64,000 nt of DNA from Pseudomonas anguilliseptica (lineage in GTDB: Bacteria; Pseudomonadota; Gammaproteobacteria; Pseudomonadales; Pseudomonadaceae). A model generated the notes under the pieces. The model did no database searches, was not told where the DNA came from, and saw only the letters and a program-made list of their open reading frames with translations. How positions within the stretch are numbered: position 1 is the stretch's first letter; each line of letters opens with the position of its first letter. Both the position numbers and the translations under genes were made by a program. Shown here piece after piece: positions 17,388-27,052 of the stretch. The stretch covers positions 806,001 through 870,000 of the forward strand of contig NZ_FNSC01000001.1 in NCBI RefSeq assembly GCF_900105355.1, in the 5' to 3' direction.

Positions 17388-19015
17388 TTAACCTCTTTGG
17401 CCGTGATCACGACAGTCAACACTGCAACCTTGAGCAGCTGCTCAGCTGGTTACACCCCGCTGAGCGAGACTCCGTACAACGCGGCCTACAAGCTCTTCTC
17501 GCGGCCAGCACGCCGCTGGTGATCAGCGCACGCCTATTGCAACCACAACAACAGAAAGCCGTATGGCTGATGCTGCGCGGGGAAGTCGGCGAGAACGACG
17601 AAGTACTCGGCACCGTGCAAAACATCAGCCCACAAAAACGTGACGAAAGTGCGCTGCGCGAGAGCGAGCAGCGTTTTCGCCAACTGTTCGAGCAAACCCC
17701 ACGAATTGCAGTACAGGGCTATGACCGCGAGCGGCGAGTCATTTATTGGAATCACGCCAGCACTCTGCTCTATGGTTATGCCGTGAATGAAGCGATGGGA
17801 CGCCGTCTTGAAGAATTAATCGTCCCCCCAGAAGCACGCAATAAAGTGGCCAACGCAATCAATCTGTGGCAGCTCGGCGGCCCACCTGCCCCGCCAGCGG
17901 AGGTGCAGTTACAACGAAAAGATGGCAGTTTGGTCTGGGTATTCTCCAGCCATCTAATGCTACGCAACAGCCTCGACCAAACCGAACTGTATTGCGTCGA
18001 CATCGACCTCACCACACAGAAGAAATTCGACAATGAGTTGCAAGCCAGCGAGCGGCGTTACCGTTCGTTGGTCGAGCACCTTGGTGATGCCATCTTCATC
18101 ACGGATGCGAACAACCAACTGAGCTTTCTCAACCCCGCCTGGGAGACAATCAGCGGCTACACCATAAGTGACAGCCTAGGCAGCCCACTGCAACGCTTCA
18201 TGCCAGACCTCGGCCAAACCCCGCTGCACCAGCGCCTAGAAGAACTGCGCGATGGCGCACTGGAAAGTCTGCGGGTGGAATGTCAGCTGCTCACTAGCAG
18301 TGGCCAAGCCCGCCGGGTTGAGCTGCAGCTTAATCAAAGCCAACCCGACCAAAGCATTCACGGCAGCTTGCACGACATGCATGAGCGCCATCTCTCCCAA
18401 CAGCTACAAAAGGCACGCAATGCGGTACTTGATAAACTGCTGGGCGTGCACCCGCTGAGCGATATTCTGGGCGATATCAGTCATCGCCTAGAAAGCCTGC
18501 AACCGCAGATGAAGGTGTCGATTATGCTGCTCAATGAACATCAGCAGTTACACATCGGCGCAGCACCGAGCCTAGCTGAAACGTACACCCAGGCCATTGA
18601 CGGGGTTCAAGCCGCCCTAGAGGTCGGCTCATGCGGGCATGCCGCAGTCAGTGGTGAGTTGGTGATCGTCGAAAACATCAGCCTTCACCCTTACTGGCGT
18701 GATTACAAAGCTATCGCTCTAGCAGTAGACCTACACGCTTGCTGGTCACTACCCTTCAAGAATGAAAACGGCCAGGTACTGGGTACCTTCGGCATCTATT
18801 ACCCGCAGCCAACCCGGCCAAGCGCTGCCGATATCGCCCTGGTGACCGAATTCACCCGACTTGCAGGGTTGGCCGTGCAGTTCAGAGCCAATCCCACCAC
18901 AGCCGAAATGTGCGAATCAGACCAACGGTACGCCAGCCATGATTGATTTGTTACAGGTCAATGAAAGTTCATATTGAGCGACTAGACTGGCCTTTCTTGC
19001 ATAGGAGGCTCGTCG

Positions 19016-19195
19016 ATGAACATCATGGTCCAACCGGTAAAAACAGCCGCAGGTCCGGGCTGGCAAGTAAACTTTGGTAAGCAGAGCGTGACCTTCCGCA
19101 GTGAACGCGAGGCCCGCCAGTTTGTCAGCACCCTGCAAGCGCGCCTGAACGCGCCGCATAGGCTGCCTTTCGAGCAGCAGCGCGCGGCAAGTTAA
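19016..19195 (+). CDS. Small conserved-looking 59-residue protein
   Basis: Starts MNIMVQPVKTAAGPGWQVNF and ends QQRAAS. A strong TAGGAGG ribosome site lies 6 bases before the ATG. The middle reads GKQSVTFRSEREARQFVSTL, a compact two-strand plus helix pattern like small DUF2188-type proteins. No signal peptide or membrane segment. It lies between the broken PAS gene and the convergent MFS gene. I do not recognise a function. Confidence 0.7.
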   Translation: MNIMVQPVKTAAGPGWQVNFGKQSVTFRSEREARQFVSTLQARLNAPHRLPFEQQRAAS

Positions 19196-19197
19196 GC

Positions 19198-20382
19198 CTA
19201 TGCGCGAATCGCGCCGCGCTCGACCCACCGGGTAAACAGAGAAAAACTCACGGCCAGCCCCCCGCAGGCGAAGATCACCACGGCAATCGGCCAGGCACTG
19301 CCGTCATGCAGTACACCCACCATGGCGGCGGCACTGGCAGCGATAACAAATTGCAGGCTACCCAACAGCGCCGAGGCACTGCCGGCATGGCTACCCTGCC
19401 CGGCCATGGCGCAAGCCGAGGCGTTGGGCAGAAGAATGCCCAGACTGGCAATGCAGCCGAACAGAGGAATCAGCAGCGGCCACAAGGCCTGCGGCTTGGC
19501 CAGTGCCACCAGCAGCAACGCCAGGCCACAAGCCAGGTAGAACCACACGGTCTTGCCCAGCCAGTATGCCGGGCCGTGTCGCGCCACCAGCCAGGCATTC
19601 AGCTGCGCCACCAGAATAAAGCCCAGGGCATTGCTGCCGAACAGCCATCCGTAATGCTCGGCGGGTATGCCATACAGCTCGATAAACACGAACGGTGAGC
19701 CGGCGATATAGGCAAACATTCCGGCAATCGCACAACCACCGGTCAACGCATAACCGAGAAACGGCAGGTCAGTAAACAGCCGCTTGTACTCCCCCAACGC
19801 GCCGCGCAAAGGCGCATGCGGCGCATCTTTGGCCAGGGTTTCCGGCAGCCACCGGGCCACCGCCAGCAGACAGACAAAGCTGAACAGCGTCAGGCAGACA
19901 AAAATCGACGGCCAGCCCAGCGTGCTGAGCAGCAACCCACCGCCCAGTGGCGCGAGAATCGGCGCCAGGCCCATCACCAGCATCAACTGGGAAAACACCT
20001 TGGCCGAGCTGACTGGGTCACACAGGTCACGCACCACCGCCCGCGAAATCACCATCCCGGCGCAGCCGCCCAGAGCCTGCACAAAGCGCGCAGCAATCAG
20101 CCATTCCAGGCTCGGCGCCAGGGCGCAGGCCAGCGACGCCAGGCTGAACAGCATGACCCCGAGCAACAGCGGTTTGCGCCGGCCAAAACGGTCGGCCAGC
20201 GGACCATATGCCAGCTGACCAATAGCCAGGCCGGCAAAGTAGACGGCCAACGACAGCTGCACGTGCTCCACATCGGTGGAGAACGCGCGCGCCAGGGTTG
20301 GGAAGCTCGGCAGATAGAAATCGATGGCCAAAGGGCCAAAGGCGCTTAACGCGCCAAGAATCAACAGAAGACGTAACGGCAT
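19198..20382 (-). CDS. Bcr/CflA-family MFS drug efflux transporter
   Basis: 394 residues with about 12 membrane helices. The MFS motif A is seen as GPLADRFGRRKPLLLG between helices 2 and 3; the opening LGALSAFGPLAIDFYLPSFP is characteristic of the Bcr/CflA drug:proton antiporters (bicyclomycin, chloramphenicol, sulfonamides). ATG at 20382 is preferred; the upstream 30 codons look non-coding. It lies downstream of the RND pump genes on the same strand, but a repeat separates them. Confidence 0.9.
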   Translation of the reverse strand: MPLRLLLILGALSAFGPLAIDFYLPSFPTLARAFSTDVEHVQLSLAVYFAGLAIGQLAYGPLADRFGRRKPLLLGVMLFSLASLACALAPSLEWLIAARFVQALGGCAGMVISRAVVRDLCDPVSSAKVFSQLMLVMGLAPILAPLGGGLLLSTLGWPSIFVCLTLFSFVCLLAVARWLPETLAKDAPHAPLRGALGEYKRLFTDLPFLGYALTGGCAIAGMFAYIAGSPFVFIELYGIPAEHYGWLFGSNALGFILVAQLNAWLVARHGPAYWLGKTVWFYLACGLALLLVALAKPQALWPLLIPLFGCIASLGILLPNASACAMAGQGSHAGSASALLGSLQFVIAASAAAMVGVLHDGSAWPIAVVIFACGGLAVSFSLFTRWVERGAIRA

Positions 20383-20414
20383 GGGTGTCCAGAAATGTAA
20401 TAACCGAGGAGCCG

Positions 20415-20483
20415 CCGTGGCCCGGATCAACCCCGGACTACAGCGGACTGACAAACCGCTCCCGGCGTGCATCCGGGCTACGG
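20415..20483. repeat. Inverted CCGTAGCCCGGAT-type repeat
   Basis: Arms CCGTGGCCCGGAT (20415-20427) and ATCCGGGCTACGG (20471-20483) pair at 12 of 13 bases around a GC-rich centre. This is a common palindromic intergenic unit; here it separates the RND pump gene from the MFS gene. Confidence 0.65.
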
Positions 20484-20509
20484 TTTGCCGCTCACCAGCG
20501 GGCTGCTAG

Positions 20510-23500
20510 TCAGACCGGCGTATCGGCCTTTTTCCGACCTTTGCCGATTTTCTCTGCCAGCGACTCCACCAACAGATAGAACATCGGGATCAGGAAGATC
20601 GCCAGGAAAGTTGCCGCCAGCATGCCGCCGAGCACCCCGGTGCCAATCGAGTGACGGCTAGCCGAACCTGCGCCAGCACTGGTGACTAACGGCATGACGC
20701 CTAGAACGAAGGCCAGCGAGGTCATGATGATCGGGCGGAAGCGCAGGCGCGAAGCCTCCAGTGCCGATTCGAAGATGCTCATGCCCTGCTGTCTGCACAG
20801 CACGGCGAACTCGACAATCAGAATAGCGTTCTTCGCCGCCAAACCGATCAGGGTAACCAGGCCAACCTGGAAGTACAGATCGTTTTCGATGCCGCGCAGC
20901 CACACCGCGACAATCGCGCCGAACACCGCAAACGGCACGGCGGTAACCACCGCCAACGGTAGGGTCCAACGCTCGTACTGCGCAGCCAGAATCAGGAACA
21001 CCAGAATCAGGCCAAAGATAAAGGCACTGCTGCCCGAGCCCTGCGACGCCACTTCCTGGTAGGCCGAACCTGTCCAGCCGATGCTGTAGTCACTGCCCAA
21101 TACCTCGCTGGCCACTTCCTGCACAGCCGCCAGGGCCTGACCCGAACTGTAGCCAGGTGCCGGTCCGCCGAGAATTTTCGCTGAGGGGTAGACATTAAAG
21201 CGTGCGTAGGTATCCGGGCCGAGGATGCGCTTGACCTTGACCAAGCTCGACAGTGGGATCAGCTCACCGCTGGCCGAGCGTACATAGACCTGGGACAGGT
21301 CTTCCGGCTTACTGCGAAACTCCGCCTCGGCCTGCAGGCTGACTTGGAAGGTACGGCCATACAGGCTGAAATCGTTGACGTAGTAGCTGCCAAAGGTAGC
21401 CTGCATGGCGGTGAACACATCATTCACCGACACCCCCAGGGCCTGGGCCTTGGTGCGGTCGAGATCGATAAAGTACTGCGGCACGTTGGCGCTGAAGGTG
21501 CTCTGTACCCCACCCAACTCCGGACGCTTGTTTGCCGCCGCGAGAAAGGCCGCAACCTTACCCGCCAACTGCTCGGTGGTACCCCCACTGCGGTCCTGGA
21601 TATAGCCCTCAAAGCCACCGGTGGTGCTCATTCCAGTGATCGGTGGCGGATTGAAGCTAAGTACCACGCCATCTTTCTGTGTTGCACCCATGCCCATAAA
21701 TTCACGCGTCAGGTTGCGTGCATCCAACTCGGGCGTGGTTCGCTCGCTCCAGTCTTTCAGCGGCACGAACGACACCCCGGCACTGCTACGGGTACCAGAA
21801 GACAAAATGTCGTAACCGGCGAAGGTCACCACGTCTTTCACCGCAGGGTGCGCCATCAACTGCTGGGTCACGTCACCGGTCAGTTTTTCGGTGCGGGTCA
21901 GCGAGGCGGCTGGCGGTAGGAAGTAGGCGTTAAGCACATAACCTTGGTCTTCATTGGGCACCAGGGAGCTGGGCACGCGGTTGAACAGCACCACGGTCAA
22001 GGCAATCATCAGGCCGAACAGCGCCAAGCCCACCAGAGAACGCTTGAGGAAGAAGCGTACGCCGGCGGTATAGCCATTAGTCAGTTTGTCGAATATCCGA
22101 TTGAATGCACGGAACGGCGCAGCAGGCTCGTGCTGACCAGGCTTGAGCAGCAAGGCGCAGAGCGCCGGACTCAGGGTCAGGGCGACCAGGCTGGAAATCA
22201 CCACCGACACGGCGATGGTGATGGCGAACTGTTTGTACATTTCCCCGGCCAGACCGCCAAGGAAACCTACCGGAATAAACACCGCGCAGAGCACCAGGCT
22301 GGTGGCGATGATCGGCCCGGTTACTTCCTCCATGGCTTTGATCGACGCCTCACGCGGGCCAAGCTTGTCTTTGCTCATTGAGCGCTCGACGTTTTCGATC
22401 ACTACAATGGCGTCGTCCACCACGATGCCGATGGCCAACACCATGCCGAACAGGGTCAGTAGGTTGATCGAAAAGCCAAGCATGTACATGCCGGTGAAAG
22501 TACCAACCAGCGAAACCGGAATGGCCAGCACGGGAATCAGGGTGGCGCGCCAGTTCTGTAGGAAGATAAACACCACAAGCACCACCAGTACCAGGGCTTC
22601 GAAGAAGGTGTGGATCACCTCAGTAATCGATACCTGGACGAATTTGGTGGTGTCGTACGGCACTTTGTAGGTCATGCCGCTGGGGAAGTTCTGCGACAGC
22701 CGCTCCAGCGTCTTGCTCACCGCCTCCGCAGTGTCCAGAGCGTTCGCGCCGGGCTGCAGGTACACGCCGAAGGCGGCGTTCTGCTGACCGTTGAGCGAGG
22801 TCATCAGCGAGTAGTCTTGGGCACCCAACTCGATCCGCGCGACATCCTTGAGCAGCAGGCTGGCGCCGGTGTCGTCGGTGCGCAGGATGACGTTTTCGAA
22901 TTCTTTCGGGTCGGTGAAACGGCCCTGAGTGGTTACCGTGTAGGTGAAGTCCTGCTCCTGCTTGAGCGGCTGCTGACCAAAGCTGCCGGCGGCAAACTGC
23001 GAGTTCTGCTCACGGATCGAATTGACCACATCGGTCGGTGTCAGGTTGAACTGCGCCAGCTTGTCGGGCCGCAGCCAGATGCGCATGGAGTAGTCCTTGG
23101 AGCCGAACTGGCTGACATCGCCCACACCTGGCAGGCGCTTGAGTTCGTCGATGACGTTGATCAATGCATAGTTGCTGATATACACCGGATCGCGCGAACC
23201 ATCCGGCGAATACAGCGTCACGATCTGCAGAATATCGGACGACTTCTTCTGTACCTTGACGCCCTGCCGGCGCACTTCTTCAGGCAACTTGGCCAGCGCG
23301 GCCTGCACGCGGTTGTTGACGTCGATGGTGGCTTGATCTGGGTCGGTGCCGACCTCGAAGTACACCGACAAACTCATGACGTTACCGCCCGAGTTGGACT
23401 GCTGGTAGATCATCCCCTGCACGCCATTGATCGACTGCTCCAAGGGCGCGGCCACCGTTTCGGCAATCACCTGAGCGCTGGCACCGGCATAACTGGCGCT

Positions 23501-23638
23501 GACCGATACTTGCGGCGGCAGGATCTGCGGGTACTGAGCGATCGGCAACGAGCGCATGGCCATCAGGCCCGCCAGCACAATGACAATAGAGATGACCGTG
23601 GCAAACACCGGGCGGTCGATAAAGAAGCGTGATATCAC
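20510..23638 (-). CDS. RND-family (HAE1) multidrug efflux inner-membrane pump
   Basis: 1042 residues, the normal length for AcrB/MexB-type pumps. N-terminus [20 protein letters not shown]; helix 4 carries [18 protein letters not shown] with the proton-relay Asp pair, and the C-terminal membrane half carries [14 protein letters not shown] with the relay Lys. Periplasmic docking segments are present. It is 12 bases downstream of the membrane-fusion gene, so both are one operon. No outer-membrane channel gene follows. Which clinical pump it most resembles cannot be settled by eye. Confidence 0.94.
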   Translation of the reverse strand: MISRFFIDRPVFATVISIVIVLAGLMAMRSLPIAQYPQILPPQVSVSASYAGASAQVIAETVAAPLEQSINGVQGMIYQQSNSGGNVMSLSVYFEVGTDPDQATIDVNNRVQAALAKLPEEVRRQGVKVQKKSSDILQIVTLYSPDGSRDPVYISNYALINVIDELKRLPGVGDVSQFGSKDYSMRIWLRPDKLAQFNLTPTDVVNSIREQNSQFAAGSFGQQPLKQEQDFTYTVTTQGRFTDPKEFENVILRTDDTGASLLLKDVARIELGAQDYSLMTSLNGQQNAAFGVYLQPGANALDTAEAVSKTLERLSQNFPSGMTYKVPYDTTKFVQVSITEVIHTFFEALVLVVLVVFIFLQNWRATLIPVLAIPVSLVGTFTGMYMLGFSINLLTLFGMVLAIGIVVDDAIVVIENVERSMSKDKLGPREASIKAMEEVTGPIIATSLVLCAVFIPVGFLGGLAGEMYKQFAITIAVSVVISSLVALTLSPALCALLLKPGQHEPAAPFRAFNRIFDKLTNGYTAGVRFFLKRSLVGLALFGLMIALTVVLFNRVPSSLVPNEDQGYVLNAYFLPPAASLTRTEKLTGDVTQQLMAHPAVKDVVTFAGYDILSSGTRSSAGVSFVPLKDWSERTTPELDARNLTREFMGMGATQKDGVVLSFNPPPITGMSTTGGFEGYIQDRSGGTTEQLAGKVAAFLAAANKRPELGGVQSTFSANVPQYFIDLDRTKAQALGVSVNDVFTAMQATFGSYYVNDFSLYGRTFQVSLQAEAEFRSKPEDLSQVYVRSASGELIPLSSLVKVKRILGPDTYARFNVYPSAKILGGPAPGYSSGQALAAVQEVASEVLGSDYSIGWTGSAYQEVASQGSGSSAFIFGLILVFLILAAQYERWTLPLAVVTAVPFAVFGAIVAVWLRGIENDLYFQVGLVTLIGLAAKNAILIVEFAVLCRQQGMSIFESALEASRLRFRPIIMTSLAFVLGVMPLVTSAGAGSASRHSIGTGVLGGMLAATFLAIFLIPMFYLLVESLAEKIGKGRKKADTPV

Positions 23639-23650
23639 CGGGAACGCTCC

Positions 23651-24790
23651 TTAGGATTGGCTGGCGGCTGGGGCGGCGACTTTAACCGGGCTGTCTGGAC
23701 GCACCTTCGGCAGACCCTCGACGATCACCCGCTCACCGGCACTGATGCCGGAAACAATCACCCAGCGGCCTTTGGCCGTATGCCCGGTAGTGACCTGACG
23801 CATACGCGCCACACCGTCTTCATCAACCACGTAAACAAAGGTGCCGCCAGGGCCTTGGGCAATCGCGCGCTCAGGCAGAGTCATGGCGTTGGGAATACTC
23901 AGGCCCTTGACCTGCACGCGGACGAACTGACCCGGCAATAGCGCCTGCTCTGGGTTTGGCACCACTGCGCGCGCACTGACGGTGCCGGTGCCGCGATCAA
24001 TGAGGCTGTCGGTGAAATCCACCTTGCCTTCCAGCGGATAGACGCTGCCGTCACCGAGGGTGATCTGCACGCCCATCTTGCCGTCTTCCGGCAGCACCAG
24101 GCTGCCGTTCTGCAGGCCGCTGCGCACACTCTCCACATCGGAATCCGGGGCGGCAAAGTTGACGTAGATCGGGTCCAGCTGAGTGATATTACTCAGCAGG
24201 CTGGCATTCGGATCGCCGGCCACCATCAGGCTGCCTTCGGAAACAGTCTCCTTGCTGGTGATACCGGAAATCGGCGCTTTTACCGTGGTGTAATCAAGAT
24301 CGATCTGCTTGGACTGCACCTCGGCCTCGGCGGCCTGGATATTGGCCTTGCTCTGCTCGAAGTTGGAGATGGCATTGTCCAGCTCACTCTCGCTGGCAAA
24401 CCCCTTTTTCTGCAATTCACGGATGCGTTTGAGGTCACGCTCGGTCTGCCGATAGCGCACCTGCTGTTGCGCCAGTGCGCCCTTGGCACGGCTCAGGGAG
24501 GCCTGATAGGTGCGCGGGTCGATGCGGAACATCACCTGACCTTTTTTGACCTGGCTGCCTTCCAGATAGGTGCGTTCTTGCAGAATGCCACTGACCTGGG
24601 CCCGCACCTGCACTTCACGGAAACCGGCAGTACGCGCGGAATACTCAAGCTCCAGGGGCAAAGCCTCGGCCTTGACGGTCTCTACCACCACCTCGGGAGC
24701 TGGCGGAGCATCGGCAGCAAACAGCGGGGCGGCCAAAAAAGCCAACAACAAGGAACCGGCAGTGACCGGCAGACGACGGGGAAAAAGCAT
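23651..24790 (-). CDS. RND efflux periplasmic adaptor (membrane fusion protein)
   Basis: 379 residues. ATG at 24790 gives a Sec signal peptide (VTAGSLLLAFLAAPLFAADA); no lipobox cysteine, unlike MexA/AcrA. Domains in order: lipoyl half-motif (VQVRAQVSGILQERTYLEGS), alpha-hairpin (KGALAQQQVRYRQTERDLKR to AAEAEVQSKQIDLDYTT), second lipoyl half (VKAPISGITSKETVSEGSLM) and beta-barrel/membrane-proximal domains. It links the RND pump to an outer-membrane channel encoded elsewhere. A 22-bp palindrome lies 52-73 bases upstream of the start. Confidence 0.92.
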   Translation of the reverse strand: MLFPRRLPVTAGSLLLAFLAAPLFAADAPPAPEVVVETVKAEALPLELEYSARTAGFREVQVRAQVSGILQERTYLEGSQVKKGQVMFRIDPRTYQASLSRAKGALAQQQVRYRQTERDLKRIRELQKKGFASESELDNAISNFEQSKANIQAAEAEVQSKQIDLDYTTVKAPISGITSKETVSEGSLMVAGDPNASLLSNITQLDPIYVNFAAPDSDVESVRSGLQNGSLVLPEDGKMGVQITLGDGSVYPLEGKVDFTDSLIDRGTGTVSARAVVPNPEQALLPGQFVRVQVKGLSIPNAMTLPERAIAQGPGGTFVYVVDEDGVARMRQVTTGHTAKGRWVIVSGISAGERVIVEGLPKVRPDSPVKVAAPAASQS

Positions 24791-24841
24791 GGGTGTCTCC
24801 GAATAAACGCAAGGCGCAACGTTTGAAACCGGCAATGCTAG

Positions 24842-24863
24842 TTACATACACAAGTGTTTGTAA
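24842..24863. promoter_or_regulatory. 22-bp palindrome, probable TetR-family operator of the efflux operon
   Basis: Reads TTACATACAC-AA-GTGTTTGTAA; 9 of 11 base pairs are symmetric (TTACAWACAC / GTGTWTGTAA). The reverse strand resembles the TtgR operator of P. putida as I remember it. It lies between the adaptor gene and IS copy 2, on the pump side of the divergent TetR gene. Confidence 0.65.
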
Positions 24864-24881
24864 ATAGAACATTACCCTTAA

Positions 24882-26073
24882 GGATGGTCTGAAGTAGCCC
24901 TGTATTTCCGGTCAACTTCAGCCTCCGCTGATTTTGAAAGCGGAAAACTGATCAAAAACGATCAAGTCATCCGCTCATTTCGGTGTTTCTGGCCGCCGCG
25001 AGCACCTCGCAGCGGTCATTTCCCACATTACAGGCGCACCTCTCCTGCATTCGTCAGCAAATGTCGACGGGCCATCCACAGGTTCGACAGGGCGAACAGC
25101 GTTACCAGTTGTGCGGTGTTTTTGGCCAGGCCACGGAAACGCGTCTTCACATAACCGAACTGACGCTTGATCACCCGGAACGGGTGCTCGACCTTGGCGC
25201 GAACTTGCGCCTTGGCCTTCTCGATCTTGCGCTTGGCTTTGTACAGCGCGCTGCGCTTACTCAACGTGTTGTACGTACTGCGGCGGGCTGCGATCTGCCA
25301 GATCACTTCACGGCCTTCATGTTCTGGCCGCTTCTCTACGCCGGTGTAACCCGCGTCGGCACCCACCATGTTTTCTTTGCCGTGTAGCAGCTTGTCGACC
25401 TGAGTAACGTCTGCAACATTGGCTGCCGTGCCGACCACGCTATGCACTAAACCCGACTCGTCATCGACGCCGATGTGCGCCTTCATGCCGAAGTAATACT
25501 GGTTTCCCTTCTTGGTCTGGTGCATTTCCGGGTCACGCTTACCGTCCTTGTTCTTGGTCGAACTCGGCGCATTGATCAGCGTGGCATCGACGATGGTGCC
25601 TTGGCGCAATGACAAACCGCGGTCACCCAAATAGCCATTGATGACGGCCAAGATGCCCGCAGCCAGTTCGTGTTTCTCCAGCAATCGGCGGAAGTTGAGG
25701 ATGGTGGTTTCGTCGGGAATGCGCTCCAGGCTCAGACCCGCAAACTGGCGCAGGATGGTGGTCTCGTACAGAGCCTCCTCCATCGCCGGGTCGCTGTAGC
25801 CGAACCAGTTCTGCATCAAATGAACCCGTAACATCGCCATCAGCGGATAGGCTGGACGTCCGCCTTCACCCTTGGGGTAATGCGGTTCGATCAAGGCAAT
25901 CAAACCCTTCCACGGCACAACCTGATCCATCTCGATCAGGAACAGCTCTTTGCGGGTTTGCTTGCGCTTGCCGGCGTACTCGGCGTCGGCGAAGGTCATC
26001 TGCTTCATCGGAAAACTCGGCGGGTGGAGTTCAGGTATTTTGCCAAATTCAGGAAGTCTTCTTCAGGGTTTCC
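24882..26073 (-). mobile_element. IS5-family insertion sequence, copy 2 (1192 bp)
   Basis: Flanked by TTAA duplications at 24878-24881 and 26074-26077. Left end GGATGGTCTGAAGTAGCC as in copy 1; right end inward GGAAACCCTGAAGAAGAC. It is inserted in the divergent promoter region between the RND adaptor gene and the TetR gene; without it that region would be about 138 bases. Nucleotide differences from copy 1 are roughly one in ten over the first 100 bases compared by eye. Confidence 0.93.
25028..26008 (-). CDS. IS5-family DDE transposase (copy 2)
   Basis: 326 residues, intact, same domain plan and catalytic residues as copy 1. Residue differences include [11 protein letters not shown] in place of NVVCADAGYTG and RRSTYNTLSKRSALY in place of [15 protein letters not shown]. 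Most nucleotide differences from copy 1 are synonymous. Confidence 0.93.
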   Translation of the reverse strand: MKQMTFADAEYAGKRKQTRKELFLIEMDQVVPWKGLIALIEPHYPKGEGGRPAYPLMAMLRVHLMQNWFGYSDPAMEEALYETTILRQFAGLSLERIPDETTILNFRRLLEKHELAAGILAVINGYLGDRGLSLRQGTIVDATLINAPSSTKNKDGKRDPEMHQTKKGNQYYFGMKAHIGVDDESGLVHSVVGTAANVADVTQVDKLLHGKENMVGADAGYTGVEKRPEHEGREVIWQIAARRSTYNTLSKRSALYKAKRKIEKAKAQVRAKVEHPFRVIKRQFGYVKTRFRGLAKNTAQLVTLFALSNLWMARRHLLTNAGEVRL

Positions 26074-26124
26074 TTAAGTTCATTACACTTTGTGCTGAGC
26101 CTAGCCAGAAATACGCCTACTGCC

Positions 26125-26763
26125 ATGCGTCGAACCAAAGAAGAAGCCGAGAAAACCCGTTGCGCCATCCTTGAGGCCGCCGAAACGCTGTTTCTGGAAA
26201 AAGGTGTGGCGCACACCAGCCTGGAGCACATCGCCCGGCATGCAGGGGTGACGCGCGGCGCGGTGTATTGGCACTTTGCCAACAAGGCCGATCTGTTCAA
26301 CGCCATGCTCAATCAGGTGCGGCTACCGCCCGAGCAGCTGGCCGAACGTATGCGCGGCTGCCCCGAGCACGACCCGCTGCAGACCCTGCGCGAGCTGTGT
26401 ATCGAGGCCATCGAGAACCTGGCCCGCGAGCCGCAGAAGAAGCGCATCTTCACCATCCTGCTACGCAGGTGTGAGTTCACCGAAGAACTGCGCGAAGCCG
26501 AAGAGCGCCAAGAAGCCTTTATCAACCTGTTTATCGCGCTCTGCGAGCAGCAGTTCAACAAACCGTCAGTGCGCCTGCATGCCGGGCTGACGCCGCGCTT
26601 GGCCGCGCGCGCCCTACATGCACTGCTGATCGGTCTGTTCTACGACTGGTCGCGCGACCCTAATCTGTTCGACCCGCTCAGCGACGCCGCGCCGATGATC
26701 GACGCCTGCTTTCGCGGGCTGATCCGCGACTGGCCAAACGCCGCAGCTTTTACGCCAGGCTGA
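26125..26763 (+). CDS. TetR/AcrR-family repressor of the adjacent RND pump
   Basis: 212 residues. N-terminal TetR helix-turn-helix: MRRTKEEAEKTRCAILEAAE, then LEHIARHAGVTRGAVYWHF at ~30-50, very like TtgR/AcrR. The C-terminal ligand domain includes the AcrR-type CEFTEELREAEERQ. In this family the repressor sits divergent to its pump operon and binds drugs to release the operator. IS copy 2 now lies 48 bases upstream of this ATG, so the native promoter is probably disrupted. The stop overlaps the convergent copZ-like stop by 14 bases. Confidence 0.88.
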   Translation: MRRTKEEAEKTRCAILEAAETLFLEKGVAHTSLEHIARHAGVTRGAVYWHFANKADLFNAMLNQVRLPPEQLAERMRGCPEHDPLQTLRELCIEAIENLAREPQKKRIFTILLRRCEFTEELREAEERQEAFINLFIALCEQQFNKPSVRLHAGLTPRLAARALHALLIGLFYDWSRDPNLFDPLSDAAPMIDACFRGLIRDWPNAAAFTPG

Positions 26764-26962
26764 CGCCGTAGCCTTGCTCGACGATGGCGACCATCAGCTG
26801 ATCGACCGGCACACTGCTGCTCACACGCACTTCACCACCGGGAAACTTCACCTTCACATCAGCCGCCGAGTCGCAAGCCAACAGCGCCTCGGTGATGGTT
26901 TTGACGCAGCCCTGGCAAGTCATGCCATCGACCCGGAATGCGTGAACCTGAGAAACCTGCAT
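26750..26962 (-). CDS. copZ: CopZ-type heavy-metal-associated (HMA) copper chaperone
   Basis: 70 residues comprising one HMA domain with the metal motif GMTCQGC (residues ~10-16) and the ferredoxin-like ending VAIVEQGYGVSLA. The ATG at 26962 follows GGAGG. Such proteins carry Cu(I) to a P-type ATPase. A CueR-type promoter lies upstream (27009-27039), and the copper ATPase gene is divergent, so the two were designed to respond to copper together. Its intended partner gene is now broken. Confidence 0.9.
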   Translation of the reverse strand: MQVSQVHAFRVDGMTCQGCVKTITEALLACDSAADVKVKFPGGEVRVSSSVPVDQLMVAIVEQGYGVSLA

Positions 26963-27008
26963 AAACAACCTCCTGAATAAATAAGCCGCCATGGTAAACG
27001 GTTAGCCG

Positions 27009-27039
27009 AGTGTCGCCCTTGCCATAAGGGTAAGGTCAA
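27009..27039 (-). promoter_or_regulatory. CueR-type copper promoter for copZ
   Basis: On the minus strand: -35 TTGACC (27034-27039), a 19-base spacer with CCTTgCC-N5-GGtAAGG-type dyad, and -10 GACACT (27009-27014). The over-long 19-bp spacer with a dyad between the boxes is the signature of MerR-family activation, and the dyad words are those of CueR sites. Confidence 0.8.
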
Positions 27040-27052
27040 GAGATATAACGGC

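Larger units (their letters stand above)
15867..18946 (+). pseudogene. PAS-GAF membrane sensor gene split by IS copy 1
   Basis: The 5' part (15867-16195) encodes two membrane segments (VYLLFSVIWVISSDYLF; VLLFVLLSAGLVFLVSY) and a linker. The 3' part (17392-18946) encodes PAS-type domains entered by ESEQRFRQLFEQ and ASERRYRSLVEH, then a GAF-like domain (MKVSIMLLNEHQQL to FTRLAGLAVQF). Removing the IS and one TTAA gives exactly 628 codons in one frame, a 627-residue sensor. The C-terminus reads ESDQRYASHD and stops, as if a further PAS domain had been cut off; no GGDEF, EAL or kinase output is present. The gene is inactive as written. Confidence 0.85.
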
